From contig NC_081411.1 in NCBI RefSeq assembly GCF_030272615.1, positions 834,446,136-834,510,135 on the forward strand: a DNA stretch of 64,000 bases. Direction: 5' to 3'. The number at the start of each line of letters is the position of its first letter. Within the stretch, counting starts at the first letter, position 1. The translations under genes were made by a program, and so were the position numbers. Below are positions 33,993 to 45,649 of this stretch, one piece after another. The notes under the pieces are model-generated. The model was given only the letters and a program-made list of their open reading frames with translations. It made no database searches and was not told the origin of the DNA. Source of the stretch: Cryptomeria japonica (taxonomy: Eukaryota; Streptophyta; Pinopsida; Cupressales; Cupressaceae).

Positions 33993-35100
33993 TAGGTCTT
34001 TAATGGTGCCTTATTTTTTTTTATCATGCATTTCATTTCGAACAATGATCATTAAACCTTAATGATCAAGTTTGTTACGTGTATATTAAGGATGTGTTGA
34101 AAATGCAAGTCTATTGATGAACGTTTTTTTTGGCAACATGGTTTTTGCATGTACATAGCGGGTACACGATATAATCAGAAGGGACGTATTTTTGCAACAT
34201 GACTTATTATCATGCATTTTATGAGATTTACATTTTTTGTTCTTAGAGAACACTATTTGACAATTTTTGATGATATAATTATCACAAAACCTTTATGCTC
34301 ATGCAAGTCTTTATTGATGATATACAATAGTACATCACATTATAATTTTTGATGATATACAGGTTCATGCTAGATCATTCGCCGTTGATAAGACCCTCTC
34401 TTGGTGATGGTACATATTCTTTTGTGTATTAATGAGATAAAATTTTGTGCATAAACATTAAGTCAAGTGAATGTATTTCTATTTAGAAATGAACATATCT
34501 ACCATCGTCTTCAACCATGCAGAGAAATGCAGTGAGAAGGGCTTTAATCAACATGCGTCTTTCTTCAAAGTTATGCATGTATACTTTGCAGAGAAACTGG
34601 TAAGTTTCATAATTATACAATCTTGTGCGTCTTAAAAATGTTTGAAATGATCTATTTATAATTTGCCAAACTAATTTGTATTAAGTGTTATAATTTTCTT
34701 CTTGTAGCACATTCATTCCGCATAAAAAGGTTACTTATTTTGGTCTTCATTTATATACAGGCATTGCTGTACGCAAGCTTTTCTCTTAGGACATGAGGAT
34801 GTCTGATGCAGATGAAGTGGGATGTTGTATTTGTATATGGATGTGAATTGATGTAACATTGTTATGATGATACACAATATCCATGAGCAAATTGGTTTAA
34901 TTATATTGATGATAATGTCCATGTATCTGTACATGAGTACATTGGTGTAGTTGTATTGATAATGAAAAAAAAAATCATGTTTGCATATCCCTTCATGGAT
35001 GTCACATGCAAGTGTAATGGTAATTATGTGTATACAATACATGGAAATATTCATGATCATTATGTGTCTATAGTGTACTGCTTGTTTATATATAATTTTA
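33993..35100 (+). other. Region between the transposase and the satellite array
   Basis: AT-rich, no ORF I can support. A short imperfect duplication (ATTGGTNTARTTRTATTGATRATAATG type) lies at 34889-34965. It may hold the 3' UTR of the transposase gene. Confidence 0.4.
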
Positions 35101-37340
35101 GCGCTCAAGGGACAATGCCGATAGGGTATGATCCTGAGCATTCACTAAGTGGGGGGGCAAAATAGGAGCATGCGTAAGGAAATAATGCCTAACTAGACAT
35201 GTCAGAGCCAACGGTTCATCATTGCCATGAGTAGAACGAGAAATCGGCCACGCGACAACATTCCATTGAGTGAGACTAACGATTTTTTCACCAACCAAAA
35301 AATTTCTACCCTAATAAAACCATAGGGAAACTTGAAAAATCGAGATAGGCTTTTGTAGGGACCCCTCTCATGGCCCTATAGGTTCAAACAGATCATTCGC
35401 AAGTGCCAAGGATTTCGAGTTAGGGCCCATCAAAGTTTGACAATTTTGAGCACTTAGGACGCTCAAGGGATGACTCCGGTAAGGTATGACCCTGAGCGTT
35501 TTATCGAGTGGGGGGGGAAAATAGGAGCATGCGTAAGGTAATAATGCCTAACTGGACATGTTGGATCTGACAGTTTGTCATCACGACGAGAAGAACAAGA
35601 AATCGACCACGCGACAACATTACATTGAGTGAGACTGATGATTTTTTAACCAACCGAAAAATTGATGCCCTAATAAAATCGTAGGGAAAATTGAAAAAAT
35701 GAGATAGGCTTTTGTAGGGACCCCTCTCATGGCCCTGTAGGTTCAAATAGATCATTTGCAGGTGCCATGGATTCTGAGTTAGGTCCCATCAAAGTTTGAT
35801 AATTTTGACACTTAGGGCACTCAAGGGACGACCCCGGTAGGGTATGACCCCGAGCGTTCAATCGAGTGGGGGGGAAAAATAGGAGCATGCGTAGGGTAAT
35901 AATGCCTAACTGGACATGTCAGAGCCGATGGTTCATCATCATAACAAGCAGAACAAGAAATCAGCCATGCAACAACATTCCATTGAGTGAGACTGACAAT
36001 TTTTTTGCCAACCGAAAAATTGCTACCCTAATAAAACCATAGGGCAAATTGAAAAACCAAGATAGGATTTTGTAGAGACTCCTTGCATGGCCCCGTAGGT
36101 TCAAATGGATTGTTTGTAGGTGCCACGGATTCCAAGTTAGGGCCTGTCAAAGTTTGACAATTTTGAGCACTTAGGGCGCTCAAGGGACGATGCTAGTAGG
36201 GTATGACCTTGAGCGTTCGATCGAGTGGGGGGGAAAAATAGGACCATGTGTAGGGTAATAATGCCTAACTGGACATGTTAGAGCTGACAGTTCATCATCG
36301 CGACGAGAAGAACGAGAAATTGACCACACAACAACATTCCATTGAGTGAGACTGATGATTTTTTCGCCAACTAAAAAATTGCTGCCCTAATAAAACCATA
36401 GGGAAATTTGAAAAACCGAGATAGGCTTTTGTAGGGACCCCTCTTGTGGCCCCGTAGGTTCAAATGGATCATTCACAGGTGCCACAGATTCCGAGTTAGG
36501 GCCCATCAAAGTTTGATAATTTTGAGCACTTAGGGCGCTCAAGGGAAAACGTCGGTAGGGTATGACCCCAAGCGTTTGATCAAGTGGGGGGGCAAAATAG
36601 GAGCATGCATAGGGTAATAATGCCTAACTAGACATGTCAGAGCTAACGGGTCATCATCACGACGAGCAAAATGAGAAATCGGCCATGCGACAACATTCCA
36701 TTGAGTGAGACTGACGATTTTTTCACCAACCGAAAAATTGTTGCCCTAATAAAACCGTAGGGCAACTTGAAAAACTGAGATACGCTTTTGTAGGGACCCC
36801 TCTTGTGGCCCCGTAGGTTCAAATGGATCATTTGCAAGTGCCACAAATTCCGAGTTAGGGCCCATCAAAGTTTGACAATTTTGAGCACTTAAGGTGCTCA
36901 AGGGACGACATCGGTAGGGTATGACTCCAAGCGTTCGATCGAGTGGGGGGAAAAAATAGGAGAATGCATAGGGTAATAATGCCTAACTGGACATGTCAGA
37001 GCCGACAGTTCGTCATCGCGACGAGCAGAACGAGAAATCGGCCACGCAACAACATTCCATTGAGTGAGACTGACAATTGTTTTGCCAACTGAAAAATTGC
37101 TACCATAATAAAACCGTAGGGAAACTTGAAAAACCGAGATAGGCTTTTGTAGGAGCCCCTCTCATGGCCCCGTAGGTTCAAACGGATCATTTGCAGGTGC
37201 TATGGATTCCGAGTTAGGTCCCGTCAAAGTTTGACAATTTTGAGCACTTAGGGTGCTCAAGGGACAATGCCGGTAGGGTATGACCCTGAGCGTTCGATCG
37301 AGTTGGGGGGAAAAATAGGAGCATGCATAGGGTAATAATC
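35101..37340 (+). repeat. 359-bp tandem satellite, six full units plus a partial
   Basis: Units start at 35101, 35459, 35817, 36176, 36536, 36894 and 37252 with GCGCTCAAGGGA or a variant. Each has GGGTATGACCC, GAGTGGGGGG, AATAGGAGCATGC, CATTGAGTGAGACTGA, CTAATAAAACC, GGCTTTTGTAGGGA and TTTGACAATTTTGAGCACTT. Units differ by many point changes, as in an old array. The repeated minus-strand peptide that appears in translation (NLRGHERGPYKSLS type) is short and broken in each unit, so I do not call it a gene. Confidence 0.95.
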
Positions 37341-37535
37341 AATTGTATCAAGTATTGTTCATTAAATGAATTGTATTGTTCATTGAATGAATTGTGTTGT
37401 ATTGTTGATTAAATGAATTATATTGTTCATTAAATGAATTGTATTGTATTATTCATTAAATGAATTATATTGTTCATTATAAAAACAACACTTACGATGA
37501 AATGAAATGAATTGTATTGTTCATTAAATAGCCAT
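37341..37535 (+). repeat. Minisatellite of ATTGTTCATTAAATGAATTGT type
   Basis: About seven imperfect copies of a 22-27 bp unit directly after the 359-bp array. Confidence 0.8.
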
Positions 37536-37798
37536 TATTAACCATTGTTAATTATTGGAATGAAGATTAAAGATTTCCATGATAACACCACACACAGATG
37601 AGCAACAATTTATATGATCAAATATCAACTTTTGTATATATAAAAAATGTCAAATGATTACAAATGTATGTCCATACACAAATATGGCATGAACGCCAAC
37701 TAAAACAAAATGTATGTCTAAATACGTGAATGTATGTCCATATACAAAATATACATGCCAACTAGACATGTAAGCATCCCAAAACTATCTATAACATC

Positions 37799-39721
37799 CT
37801 AAGTTCTTGATGGATCATCAAAATCAATCCTCTTTGCCGCACTGCTCGGCTCTAAAGGATCCTGCACAAGAAAAACAAACCACGTTTAATATTAGTTATA
37901 TTATATAATTCACATTCAAAAAGTTAACATAAAAATGAACTATAATTGAACTATTCATGTTTACCTCATCTCCACATTTTCTCTTTAGCTTTGCAGGACT
38001 CTTGATGTATGTCTTCGGTAGAGGAGGTATGTTTTGAATATTTTCATACACAACCTACATATGTTCAGAAACATGACATTGATACAAGTTAGCATATAAT
38101 TGTCACTGATAATAACAAATTATATCTACTAATCAAAAAATAAAATAAACACACATCTACTTGAGGCATCTCTTCTTCTTCTTCAGGTATACTGGGTGTA
38201 GTCATCAAGGATGTGAAGCCAAGAATTCTCTGTATATATACACAACAAGTATATGAAACTATCAATCTATGTCTAGACATGTATAATCACTATAAGTTAT
38301 TTAAACTATTCATTCAATCATATTTGCATTCAATTACCTTTCCCTTGTCTCCAATTGCACTACCAGATCCTAAATCACACTGCCCCGCACTCGTGCTGCT
38401 TGTGCCCTACAAGAGTAAAATAAGATATACATGCAAGTTACTACATAATCTAATTAATACCAATATAAATGATGAGCATGTATGTACAATAAAATACAAA
38501 TGACTAGGTGCAATAATATATGTACCGTCAAGCTATCAAGGCCAAATGAAATGGTCGACAAGGTGCCCTCTTGAATCTATCTCAACTCATCCTCGGTCAT
38601 TAACTATTAAATAGACCATGTAAATAAAAATTAGTACTTAATATTATCTAATTTATAAATATTTAATTAAAATATAACATGAATTGTGAAAATACAAATC
38701 TTACCACTACATCATCAATGTATGATGATGGTGCCTCCTCACCTCTAGCATGTGAGGACTCCCTAGGGCATCCTCCAGTCTGTGTAATAACATCTAGTTC
38801 ATCATGCATCTCATGCACCTCATAATTTGCGTTGTCCACAGGAGGATCAACGGGCTATCCAACTGGACCCAAGCATACGTGCCTAGACATGACACAACTA
38901 TGGGGCACACATATGTGTGGAGCCAAGGATGACATGTCACCGGCACTGGATGCACCGCTACCATCAAGAGTAGGCTGAGCTACTAACGCAGCCTGAGAAA
39001 ACAAAAGGCTACTCAAAGAGTGAATAGTCGATATGGTCTGTGAAGCCGCCTCACAAATGATATCAGGATGCTGAACTGCAGGTGGGGGATCAACAGGAGG
39101 AGGGGGAACATATGGGCCCTGGACTACTCTGACCGCCCTAGGTCTATTTTGAGGCATACCTAAATCTACACCCTGTAAAGGTTGGATGTCAAAGTAGTTC
39201 ACATGTTTGTATAAAACAAACTCAACATACAATTTTTTTATGAAATAGAAGGGGATATCAAGATTGTTATTGGGTCATTTGTCGAAAACCATCCACCAAC
39301 GATCCCAAAAGTTTTTCACAATCCCATCATTTGTGCACCATTTAATAGAAATTTTTGTTTTTTTGGGATCTACGGGCTGACCAGTATGAGGATTGACAAA
39401 TAATGAGGCGATTTCGGCTTTGGATATCTCAAGATCCTTGATATCCTTATACGACAAGCCATTTGCATATTTTTCCCTCATAGAATCTCGCCACAAAAGG
39501 GCGGCATCATGCTCCTCAGTCATGGTTTCCATAATTTTTATGATTAACGTGAGAGAATCAAACATTGGGTTTAGACGAGGGATCTTACAATATACTTCTG
39601 CAATCCCCCTCAATTCATTCAAATTTTGTGCAATCAAATCCTGAATTGAGGGGGGGTTTGGCAAATGAGGGTTTGGTTGTTGCAGTTGTGGTTGGTCAAT
39701 GTTTTCATTGTTATCCCCCAT
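37799..39721 (-). pseudogene. Six-exon gene of unknown function inside the DNA transposon
   Basis: Exons (minus strand): 39721-38705, 38603-38526, 38406-38338, 38229-38155, 38054-37965 and 37861-37799. All introns are GT-AG and phase 0 (donors GTAAGA, GTACAT, GTAATT, GTGTGT or an alternative six bases upstream, GTAAAC; acceptors AATAG, TGTAG, TACAG, TGTAG, TGCAG). The product would be about 463 residues: MGDNNENIDQ with a Gln/Pro-rich stretch, a helical part (LWRDSMREKYANGLSYKDI, VKNFWDRWWMVFDK), a Pro-rich part (VPPPPVDPPPAVQHP), an acidic run EEEEE and a basic KSPAKLKRKC near the end. Three in-frame stops (39277-39275 TGA, 38857-38855 TAG, 38579-38577 TAG) are all possible C-to-T changes, so the gene is probably dead but otherwise intact. 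No family recognised. Its place next to the right end and opposite the transposase suggests an accessory transposition protein; this is inference. Confidence 0.65.
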
Positions 39722-39939
39722 TTTTAACCTAATTGAATGTAAATAATTAAATTTAGTTAACAAATTTAAACAATTAGGTATTTGATTTAAAAAAACCTAG
39801 TTTTCATGAAAAAAACCATATTTTCAATGAAAAATCAAATAAACATTAACAAAAAATATAAAAAATGAATGAAAATGATTCAAAACAATAAAGTTCTTAC
39901 CTCTGAATCTATTTTTTAGTAATTTTTTGTCAAAACACC

Positions 39940-40061
39940 GGATATCGGATGGAGCAGATATCGGATTTTGATGAAATCGTGCAGCCCGTGAGTTAAAAAT
40001 GAATCACGGGCTGTCACTATCAAAATATAAAAGTCTCTAAAAATCGGATATCCGATTTTTA
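39940..40061. repeat. Right-end palindrome cluster (ATCGGATATCCGAT)
   Basis: CCGGATATCGGAT (39957-), CAGATATCGGATTTT (39975-), a GCAGCCCGTGA/TCACGGGCTG inverted pair (about 39992-40016), and at 40038-40061 a perfect 24-bp palindrome with core ATCGGATATCCGAT. A decayed copy, CTGGATATCTGAT, is at 40390. The same core is found near the left end, so these are candidate transposase-binding or end-structure sites. Confidence 0.75.
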
Positions 40062-40375
40062 TACTCAAATTATTTTTAAATAACATATATAATATAATAA
40101 TATATTATATAATATATTATTATATTATATAATACGTATTGTATTATATTATATATATTATAATATATAATATAATATAATATAATATTATATTATATTA
40201 TATTATATTATATTATATTATATTATATATAATATAATATTGTATTATATAATATATTATTATATTATAATATAATATAATATAATAATATATTATATAA
40301 TACGTATTATATAATATATATAATGTAATAATATATTATATAATATGTAACATATAATATATTTTTTAAATTAAA
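40062..40375. repeat. TA-rich low-complexity tract
   Basis: Mostly (TATAATA)n, ATTATATTATA and similar, with no gene. Strongly self-complementary. Confidence 0.9.
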
Positions 40376-40424
40376 ATTACAAATAAAAACTGGATATCTG
40401 ATTTGCATAGGTAATTACCAGGCC

Positions 40425-40490
40425 AAGGTGTATTGACACCCAGGCCAAGAAAAAAGTCAACACGGATTTTTGCGTTTTTTAGGCGAGTGA
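40425..40490 (-). repeat. Right terminal inverted repeat candidate
   Basis: Plus strand GGCCAAGGTGTATTGACACC, CAGGCCAAGAAAAAAGTCAAC, then GCGTTTTTTAGGCG; reverse-complement relative of 11925-11990. The outer end may reach about 40535 (GCCACTTTTTGGCC). Confidence 0.45.
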
Positions 40491-40535
40491 GGAAGGCTAT
40501 TTTTTTCACATCGCCACTTTTTGGCCCCCCTTGAT

Positions 40536-41051
40536 CCTGCACTAACCCATATCAAATAATTCATTGCGATGTCAATATATAGACCTTATGATTTCATGTC
40601 AGCCATAAGAAATCATAACACAATTTCCTAGGTGCAGTGTATCTACACAAGTGATCATAACTCATCACAAAAATTGCCGCCAAGCAGTCGGTGCAAGTAA
40701 CTCATCACGAAATGTGGTAACTCATCACAAAATTACCAAATATCGGTTGGATCAATCAAATACCAATTTGAATAAAACATATAAAACATTGTCCTTGACT
40801 CTCCACTTGATCTCCATCATGATCTTCATCTTGATGCCAACTTAGTATAATCACAAATTGTCTCTTATGCACATACCAGTTGACACAAAGTACCGGTTAG
40901 AGATAAACCTCTCAGTATAACCTCTAACACACTAGTTGATAGAGTAAATAATTGAAGTTACACTGGTAGTCAATATAATAATGTGTGTGTTTGTGTGAGT
41001 GTGTTCCATCAATGACAACAAATAATGAATACATTACACTCATCATCAAGT
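40536..41051. other. Non-coding repeat-like stretch
   Basis: No ORF. Repeated word AACTCATCACRAAA (three times, 40667-40735) and words such as TACCGGTTAGAGATAAACCTC that recall the LTR remnants at 9.4-11.2 kb. Small (GT)n at 40981-41003. Confidence 0.35.
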
Positions 41052-41106
41052 TCCACAATATCCATAATATCCACAACATCCACAACATCCACAATATCCA
41101 AAGCGT
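41052..41106 (+). repeat. 9-bp minisatellite TCCACAAYA
   Basis: Six imperfect copies of TCCACAACA/TCCACAATA. Confidence 0.85.
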
Positions 41107-41149
41107 CCAGACTAATATCCAGATCACATGCATGGTCTAGTCCAAACCG

Positions 41150-42945
41150 GATATCTAGTTTGACATCAATGACAATAATATTCACATGTCTAATAGAGGC
41201 ATCTTCCTACCCAACAATATGGACTTGGTTAATATTCAATTTGTTGATGACAACCTTTTTTCTGGATTTGGAGGAGGGTAACATTAGGTATCTTATGATT
41301 AAGTTAGAGATATTTTGTGATGCCTCTAGAACTAAGATCTCCTCCACTAAGTCCTTCCTATTGAAATAGGATGATTGCCCCCCCTTGGCTCTCCAAATTT
41401 AGCTTCCAATGGGGAGTACCTTCTAAACGGGTGAGGTATCTAGGCATTTCGTTTGCAGTTAACCCCTGTTTAAGAGAGATGTGGTTATGGATTAAAGGGA
41501 AAATGGACAAGAAACCGAATAAGTGGAATAACCTATACCTATCCCTAGTAGGTAGAACACAAGTCTACCAAAAAAATCTTTCCTCATACAGCTTGTATTA
41601 TGCCTCAGTGTGGATGTTCAGTAACTATCAGATAAATGAGATCCAAAGAACTATTAGAAATTTCCTCTAGTCAGATGGGAGAGGCAATAAAAATTGGCAC
41701 TCGGTTAGATGCGAGTGGTGTTGTTTGGATAAATCTAAGGGTGGATCAGGATTGAAAGACTTAAAAATGCAAGGCATTGCCCTTGCTACCAAATGGATCT
41801 TTCACACGCTGGAAGGGGAGAAGCTCTGGAAAGTCTTGGTCAGAAATAACATTAGGATGGTTGTTCCTAAAAATGCTAAATCATGGAATATTCCCCCCTT
41901 TGGTGACTTAATCGTCGATAAATTCCCTCTCCCCTACTGGTTCTAATGTTTTTAAAACTATTTGGAAGGCTTGGGAACTCATTAGAGACCTAGTTGCTAA
42001 TAATGGGGTTGTTTGTAAGAATAACTCTATTTGTGGTGAGAAATCCATCTGGTGGAACTTAACTCATAAGGATAAACCTCTTGCTCTCATTCAAGGTTGT
42101 TTAGATAGGAATTGGGCCCAAAAAGGTATTTTTACTTTTAATAATATTATTTTTGATGGTGCTCTCTTTTCTTGCTGTGATCTTAGTTGGAAATTTTAGT
42201 TGCCTTCTTCCAATTGGATGACATATATTATGTCGAGAGATGCTTGTATCAGTCTTGATCTACCCAGACCATGTGGGATGAGGGAAGAAAGATACACCTC
42301 ATACACATTGGTGGATGGAACAACCCTAGAAAACATTAAGGCTAAACTAATTTATAATTCTTTGTTGTCTAATGTTGAGCTTTCTACACACTTGAACTCT
42401 ATGTGGAGTATTCAATACTCTAGTGATGTTTGGTGGAATATTTTTTATACTCTAGTGATGTTTGGTGGAATATTTTTTCTTCTCATTGGAACTCTAGTAT
42501 CTCCTCTAAGAAGAGTGCTTCAAATGTCTCTTGATGTTGCAAAGATTACCTATTAGAGACAACCAAAATGATGTTGTTATCTGCAAATTATGTAGAACCA
42601 CTGATAACATTATGCATATTTTCTTTAAATGCATATTTTCTAAAGAGGTTTGGAATATGTTTGGGATTAATTTTAACAATGGATTCTCTTATCTTGATGT
42701 TCTTAATGGATTTATTAAATGATTAAAGAAAGATTATAATCTGTTTTGAGCTATACTCTCTTGTGAAATCTTATGGATTATTTGGAAATTCAGAAATGAG
42801 GCTAAATTTCATAATAGGGACATGAAGCTTACCAAGTCTCTAAGGAGACACATATTTTACAATGTTGACTTGTAGGTGACTCTTGTGACTAGGCTTGCAA
42901 CTAAGGAGTTTTATAGATTCATTGAGGAAAGATCAATGTAGATCT
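41150..42945 (+). pseudogene. LINE (L1-type) ORF2 fragment: RT 3' half and zf-RVT
   Basis: The RT active-site box reads IQFVDD (FVDD at 41240-41251), then after a frameshift LEEGNIRYLMIKLEIFCDAS, KISSTKSFLL, VPSKRVRYLGISFAVNP, NKWNNLYLSLVGRTQV, SLYYASVWMFSN, GGSGLKDLKMQGIALATKW. Near the end, LPIRDNQNDVVICKLCRTTD with HIFFKCIFSKEVWNMF is the zinc-binding reverse-transcriptase domain (zf-RVT) seen at the C terminus of plant L1 ORF2. Several stops and frameshifts. Endonuclease and the N-terminal RT half are absent, as expected for a 5'-truncated copy. Confidence 0.85.
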
Positions 42946-43460
42946 ACCTATCAGAGTTATCCCATGGATATACTTGGACCAAGTTAAACAATGAAAGATC
43001 TCCCTTTGTAAGTGCACTTGAATCTTTCATAAAGGAGATCAATAAGGAAGGAGAATGGAGCAAAAATACCAAGCCTAATTGATGGAAGCTAGTGTGATCC
43101 CAGGGCCCAGAACAACTATCTAGATGGACGGTCCTATGGGATGGACCTCTTGGATGGACACATGAATGCATTTTTTATCCCCAATTTTGCAGTCTTTTGT
43201 ATATGTCTCCTATAAGCAAATGGCTCTTATGTATATCCACAAGGTCACTAAACTGTCATATTTGAGTTTTTTGCTTGCAATACATATCATATGTGATGTA
43301 CCCGCCCTTTGAGTCTTATAGTAGTTTGGAAGTATATAGTATGTTTTGTAAGTTGATCATGTTCTGTATGTAACGACAACTAGCCTCAGTGTCAGTTTTA
43401 GTCTCATGAAGGTTGTTATGTAATTGATCTTTTCACTATATTTGAAAATTAAAAAATATA
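42946..43460 (+). other. Probable LINE 3' untranslated region
   Basis: Directly follows the ORF2 fragment, with no ORF. Contains three GATGGAC words at 43121-43155 and ends near an A-rich AAAATTAAAAAATATATAAG. The end point is a guess. Confidence 0.4.
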
Positions 43461-45476
43461 TAAGGGATTAGGATACTTAGCTTTAAATGAATGTACAAAA
43501 ATATGTTCAAATGATAATAAATAAATGATGTTTCAATATAGATAAATGTAAATATGAATAGAATGAATATGGGTAGAGATATGACCATTAGTTAAATATA
43601 GCACTTAAGTGTGTTTCATTTATTGGCATGCTATAGCAATTGAGAGGTTCCACTAGGATAGAAAAAAAATTAAATGAGAAATGACATAGTCATGCAAGTT
43701 TCACCATTACAATCTCTTATAATTAATTATAATAAAATAAACTCTTTCAACTTATTTATAGGCATATATATTGTAAAATAAATATACAATTATAATAGTC
43801 TTCTAAATGATTTCAAAAGAAAAGATGAATGTATGTACCTTAAAAGGACAAAAGCCTATCTTAATCAGAACAAGCAAGATTCTGGCATGGGAATGTATTT
43901 CCTATGTAATAGCAAAGCTAGAATTTTTAAATAATTATATCCATAATATGGATTTCTGAAGCTTTATTTATCTATCTATTATTTCTTGAAGATCACAAAC
44001 TCTTTATAACTTTAGACCATACTTTATGATTAATTATATCCATGATATATGGATTGCATTTGTTTGTTGATACTTATTATAATAGAATTGTACTTTCTTG
44101 AAGTCTTCATCATATTTTGCCTCTATTGAATCATTCCTCACCTTGCATTTACAAAAAGTTTACATTATTTCTATTGGGGACAACAATTTTTAATTGATAA
44201 TAACTATTCATAATCCACTTTTTGTTATAGTTAATGTTACAATACTGTTAGATTGCTTACTTTAATAATAGTTACTGTTTAAACATTGCTTACTTTAACA
44301 ACCTAATTTGATACAGGCTCCTCTATAATTAATATGGAGATTGTTTAGCTTGTGAATTTGCATTTAAAAATTCTTAAAGCTAGTTGTCTTGATTAAGGAA
44401 AAATAGTAGGCCAGACATATGGCAGATGGCTCATTGGACAGTTGGATTAAAATCTCTGGGTTCAAATGTTAACATAATTTTGGAAAGCAGAAAGTTATTA
44501 TTAATTTCTTTAATTAAAATCAGGGTGATAAATTAGTTTTTATTTTAAATTTTTTTTGGTAAGATGGTTATTAAAAAAAAATCCGTTTCTTAATAAATTC
44601 AATTGATTGAACGTAATTGATGAGAGTGATATTATGTTATCTATAAAAGTTCAAAACTCTGAAGATATGACAATAGAGCGAGGGTAAGATTGTACTATGA
44701 TCTTTAATCCTTTTCTTTTAGACAAAGAGGTATCAACATAGGCTCCACCCAGGTAGCAAAACAAACTCACCCATGATATAAAATCTTTCGTTAAAAAATA
44801 AAATTGATTTGTAATTTTCTGATTAGTTGAATAATTCAAAAACAACTTACAACCAATCAAATTATGGGGAATGCAAAACAAATTCATGAATGATATAAAG
44901 TCCCCCATAAAAAAATTTTATTTTCGTTTTCTTTATAAATGAAATGATTCATAAACAACTTACAACCAATCAAATTTTGTTGAAACTAAAATATATAACA
45001 TTGTTAAATGATATAACCCAAATAACCTTTCAATCCTTGTATCTTAAGTAACAAAAATAAACGACACATTTAAGAAACAATAACATTTCATTAATAAAAC
45101 CCCTTTAATAATAACTTAAACCTTAAGCTAAGACAATCAATTAGATAGGTTAGTCTAAAGATAAAAACTTGGGACTTAGTAGGTTATATTCATTTCAAGA
45201 ATTGTGTATAATACTATAACTTGTGGGCCTCTTGTCTAATGTTGGCATTATGTTTAGTGTATGTGAAGGTGCTCCCTTGTCTTTTATAGGAATTATTTCT
45301 ATTCTAGTGTCAAATGAATGTGACTTAGGGAATCATACATTTCCACTATTTTGGTTATGGTGATTGTTAAGATTATATATATATATATAAAGTATATACC
45401 AAATGTTTTAGGTAATCTATCATCCTTTCAAGTTCTATATTTTGTATATTTTAAATTTTATAATCTTTTTAATAAT
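43461..45476. other. AT-rich intergenic DNA
   Basis: No gene seen. A decayed tRNA-like (SINE-type) piece may lie at 44405-44500 (A-box-like TGGCTCATTGG at 44427, B-box-like GGTTCAAATG at 44459; spacing is short). AACAACTTACAACCAATCAA is duplicated at about 44839 and 44951. Confidence 0.5.
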
Positions 45477-45494
45477 AAAGATAGGTAGGGTGAT

Positions 45495-45631
45495 AGTACA
45501 ACTTGAGTTGGCCTAGTGGTGGAGAACTTGTGCTATTGAAAGAGAGGTTACAAGTTCAAAACCCACAAGGGGGTAGGGTATGTACATCTTATCGGCTTCA
45601 GCCCATTACCCATCCCCCCCCCCCAAAAAAA
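45495..45631 (+). mobile_element. tRNA-derived SINE
   Basis: A box TGGCCTAGTGG (45509-45519) and B box AAGTTCAAAACCC (45552-45564), 32 nt apart as in a tRNA-type pol III promoter. The body is about 125 bp and ends in a C-run and an A-run. It is flanked by 18-bp direct repeats with one mismatch (45477-45494 and 45632-45649, AAAGATAG-G/T-TAGGGTGAT). Plant SINEs have this structure; the copy looks fairly recent because the duplication is nearly perfect. Confidence 0.85.
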
Positions 45632-45649
45632 AAAGATAGTTAGGGTGAT

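Larger units (their letters stand above)
11880..40535 (+). mobile_element. Composite DNA transposon (putative, ends approximate)
   Basis: Held together by four observations: inverted end sequences (GTTGACTTTCTAGGC at 11957 against GTCAAC with GGCCAAGA at 40443-40461); clusters of the palindrome ATCGGATATCCGAT near both ends; a + strand gene with DDE-transposase motifs; and a convergent, spliced minus-strand gene just inside the right end. Inside are a 2.8-kb array of 20-bp units in inverted arms and a 359-bp satellite array. A 15.6-kb retrotransposon is a later insertion, so the element without it is about 13 kb. No target-site duplication could be fixed, so the outer ends are estimates. Confidence 0.55.

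Noticed and set aside
35501-37190. Repeated minus-strand ORFs (NLRGHERGPYKSLS type)
   Set aside because: They occur once per 359-bp unit, are broken differently in each, and have no known domain.
35101-37340. CRISPR-like array
   Set aside because: Contiguous 359-bp tandem units with no unique spacers, in a plant genome.
45495-45631. A tRNA gene
   Set aside because: A and B boxes are present but there is no acceptor stem or cloverleaf, and it has an A tail with target duplications, so it is a SINE.
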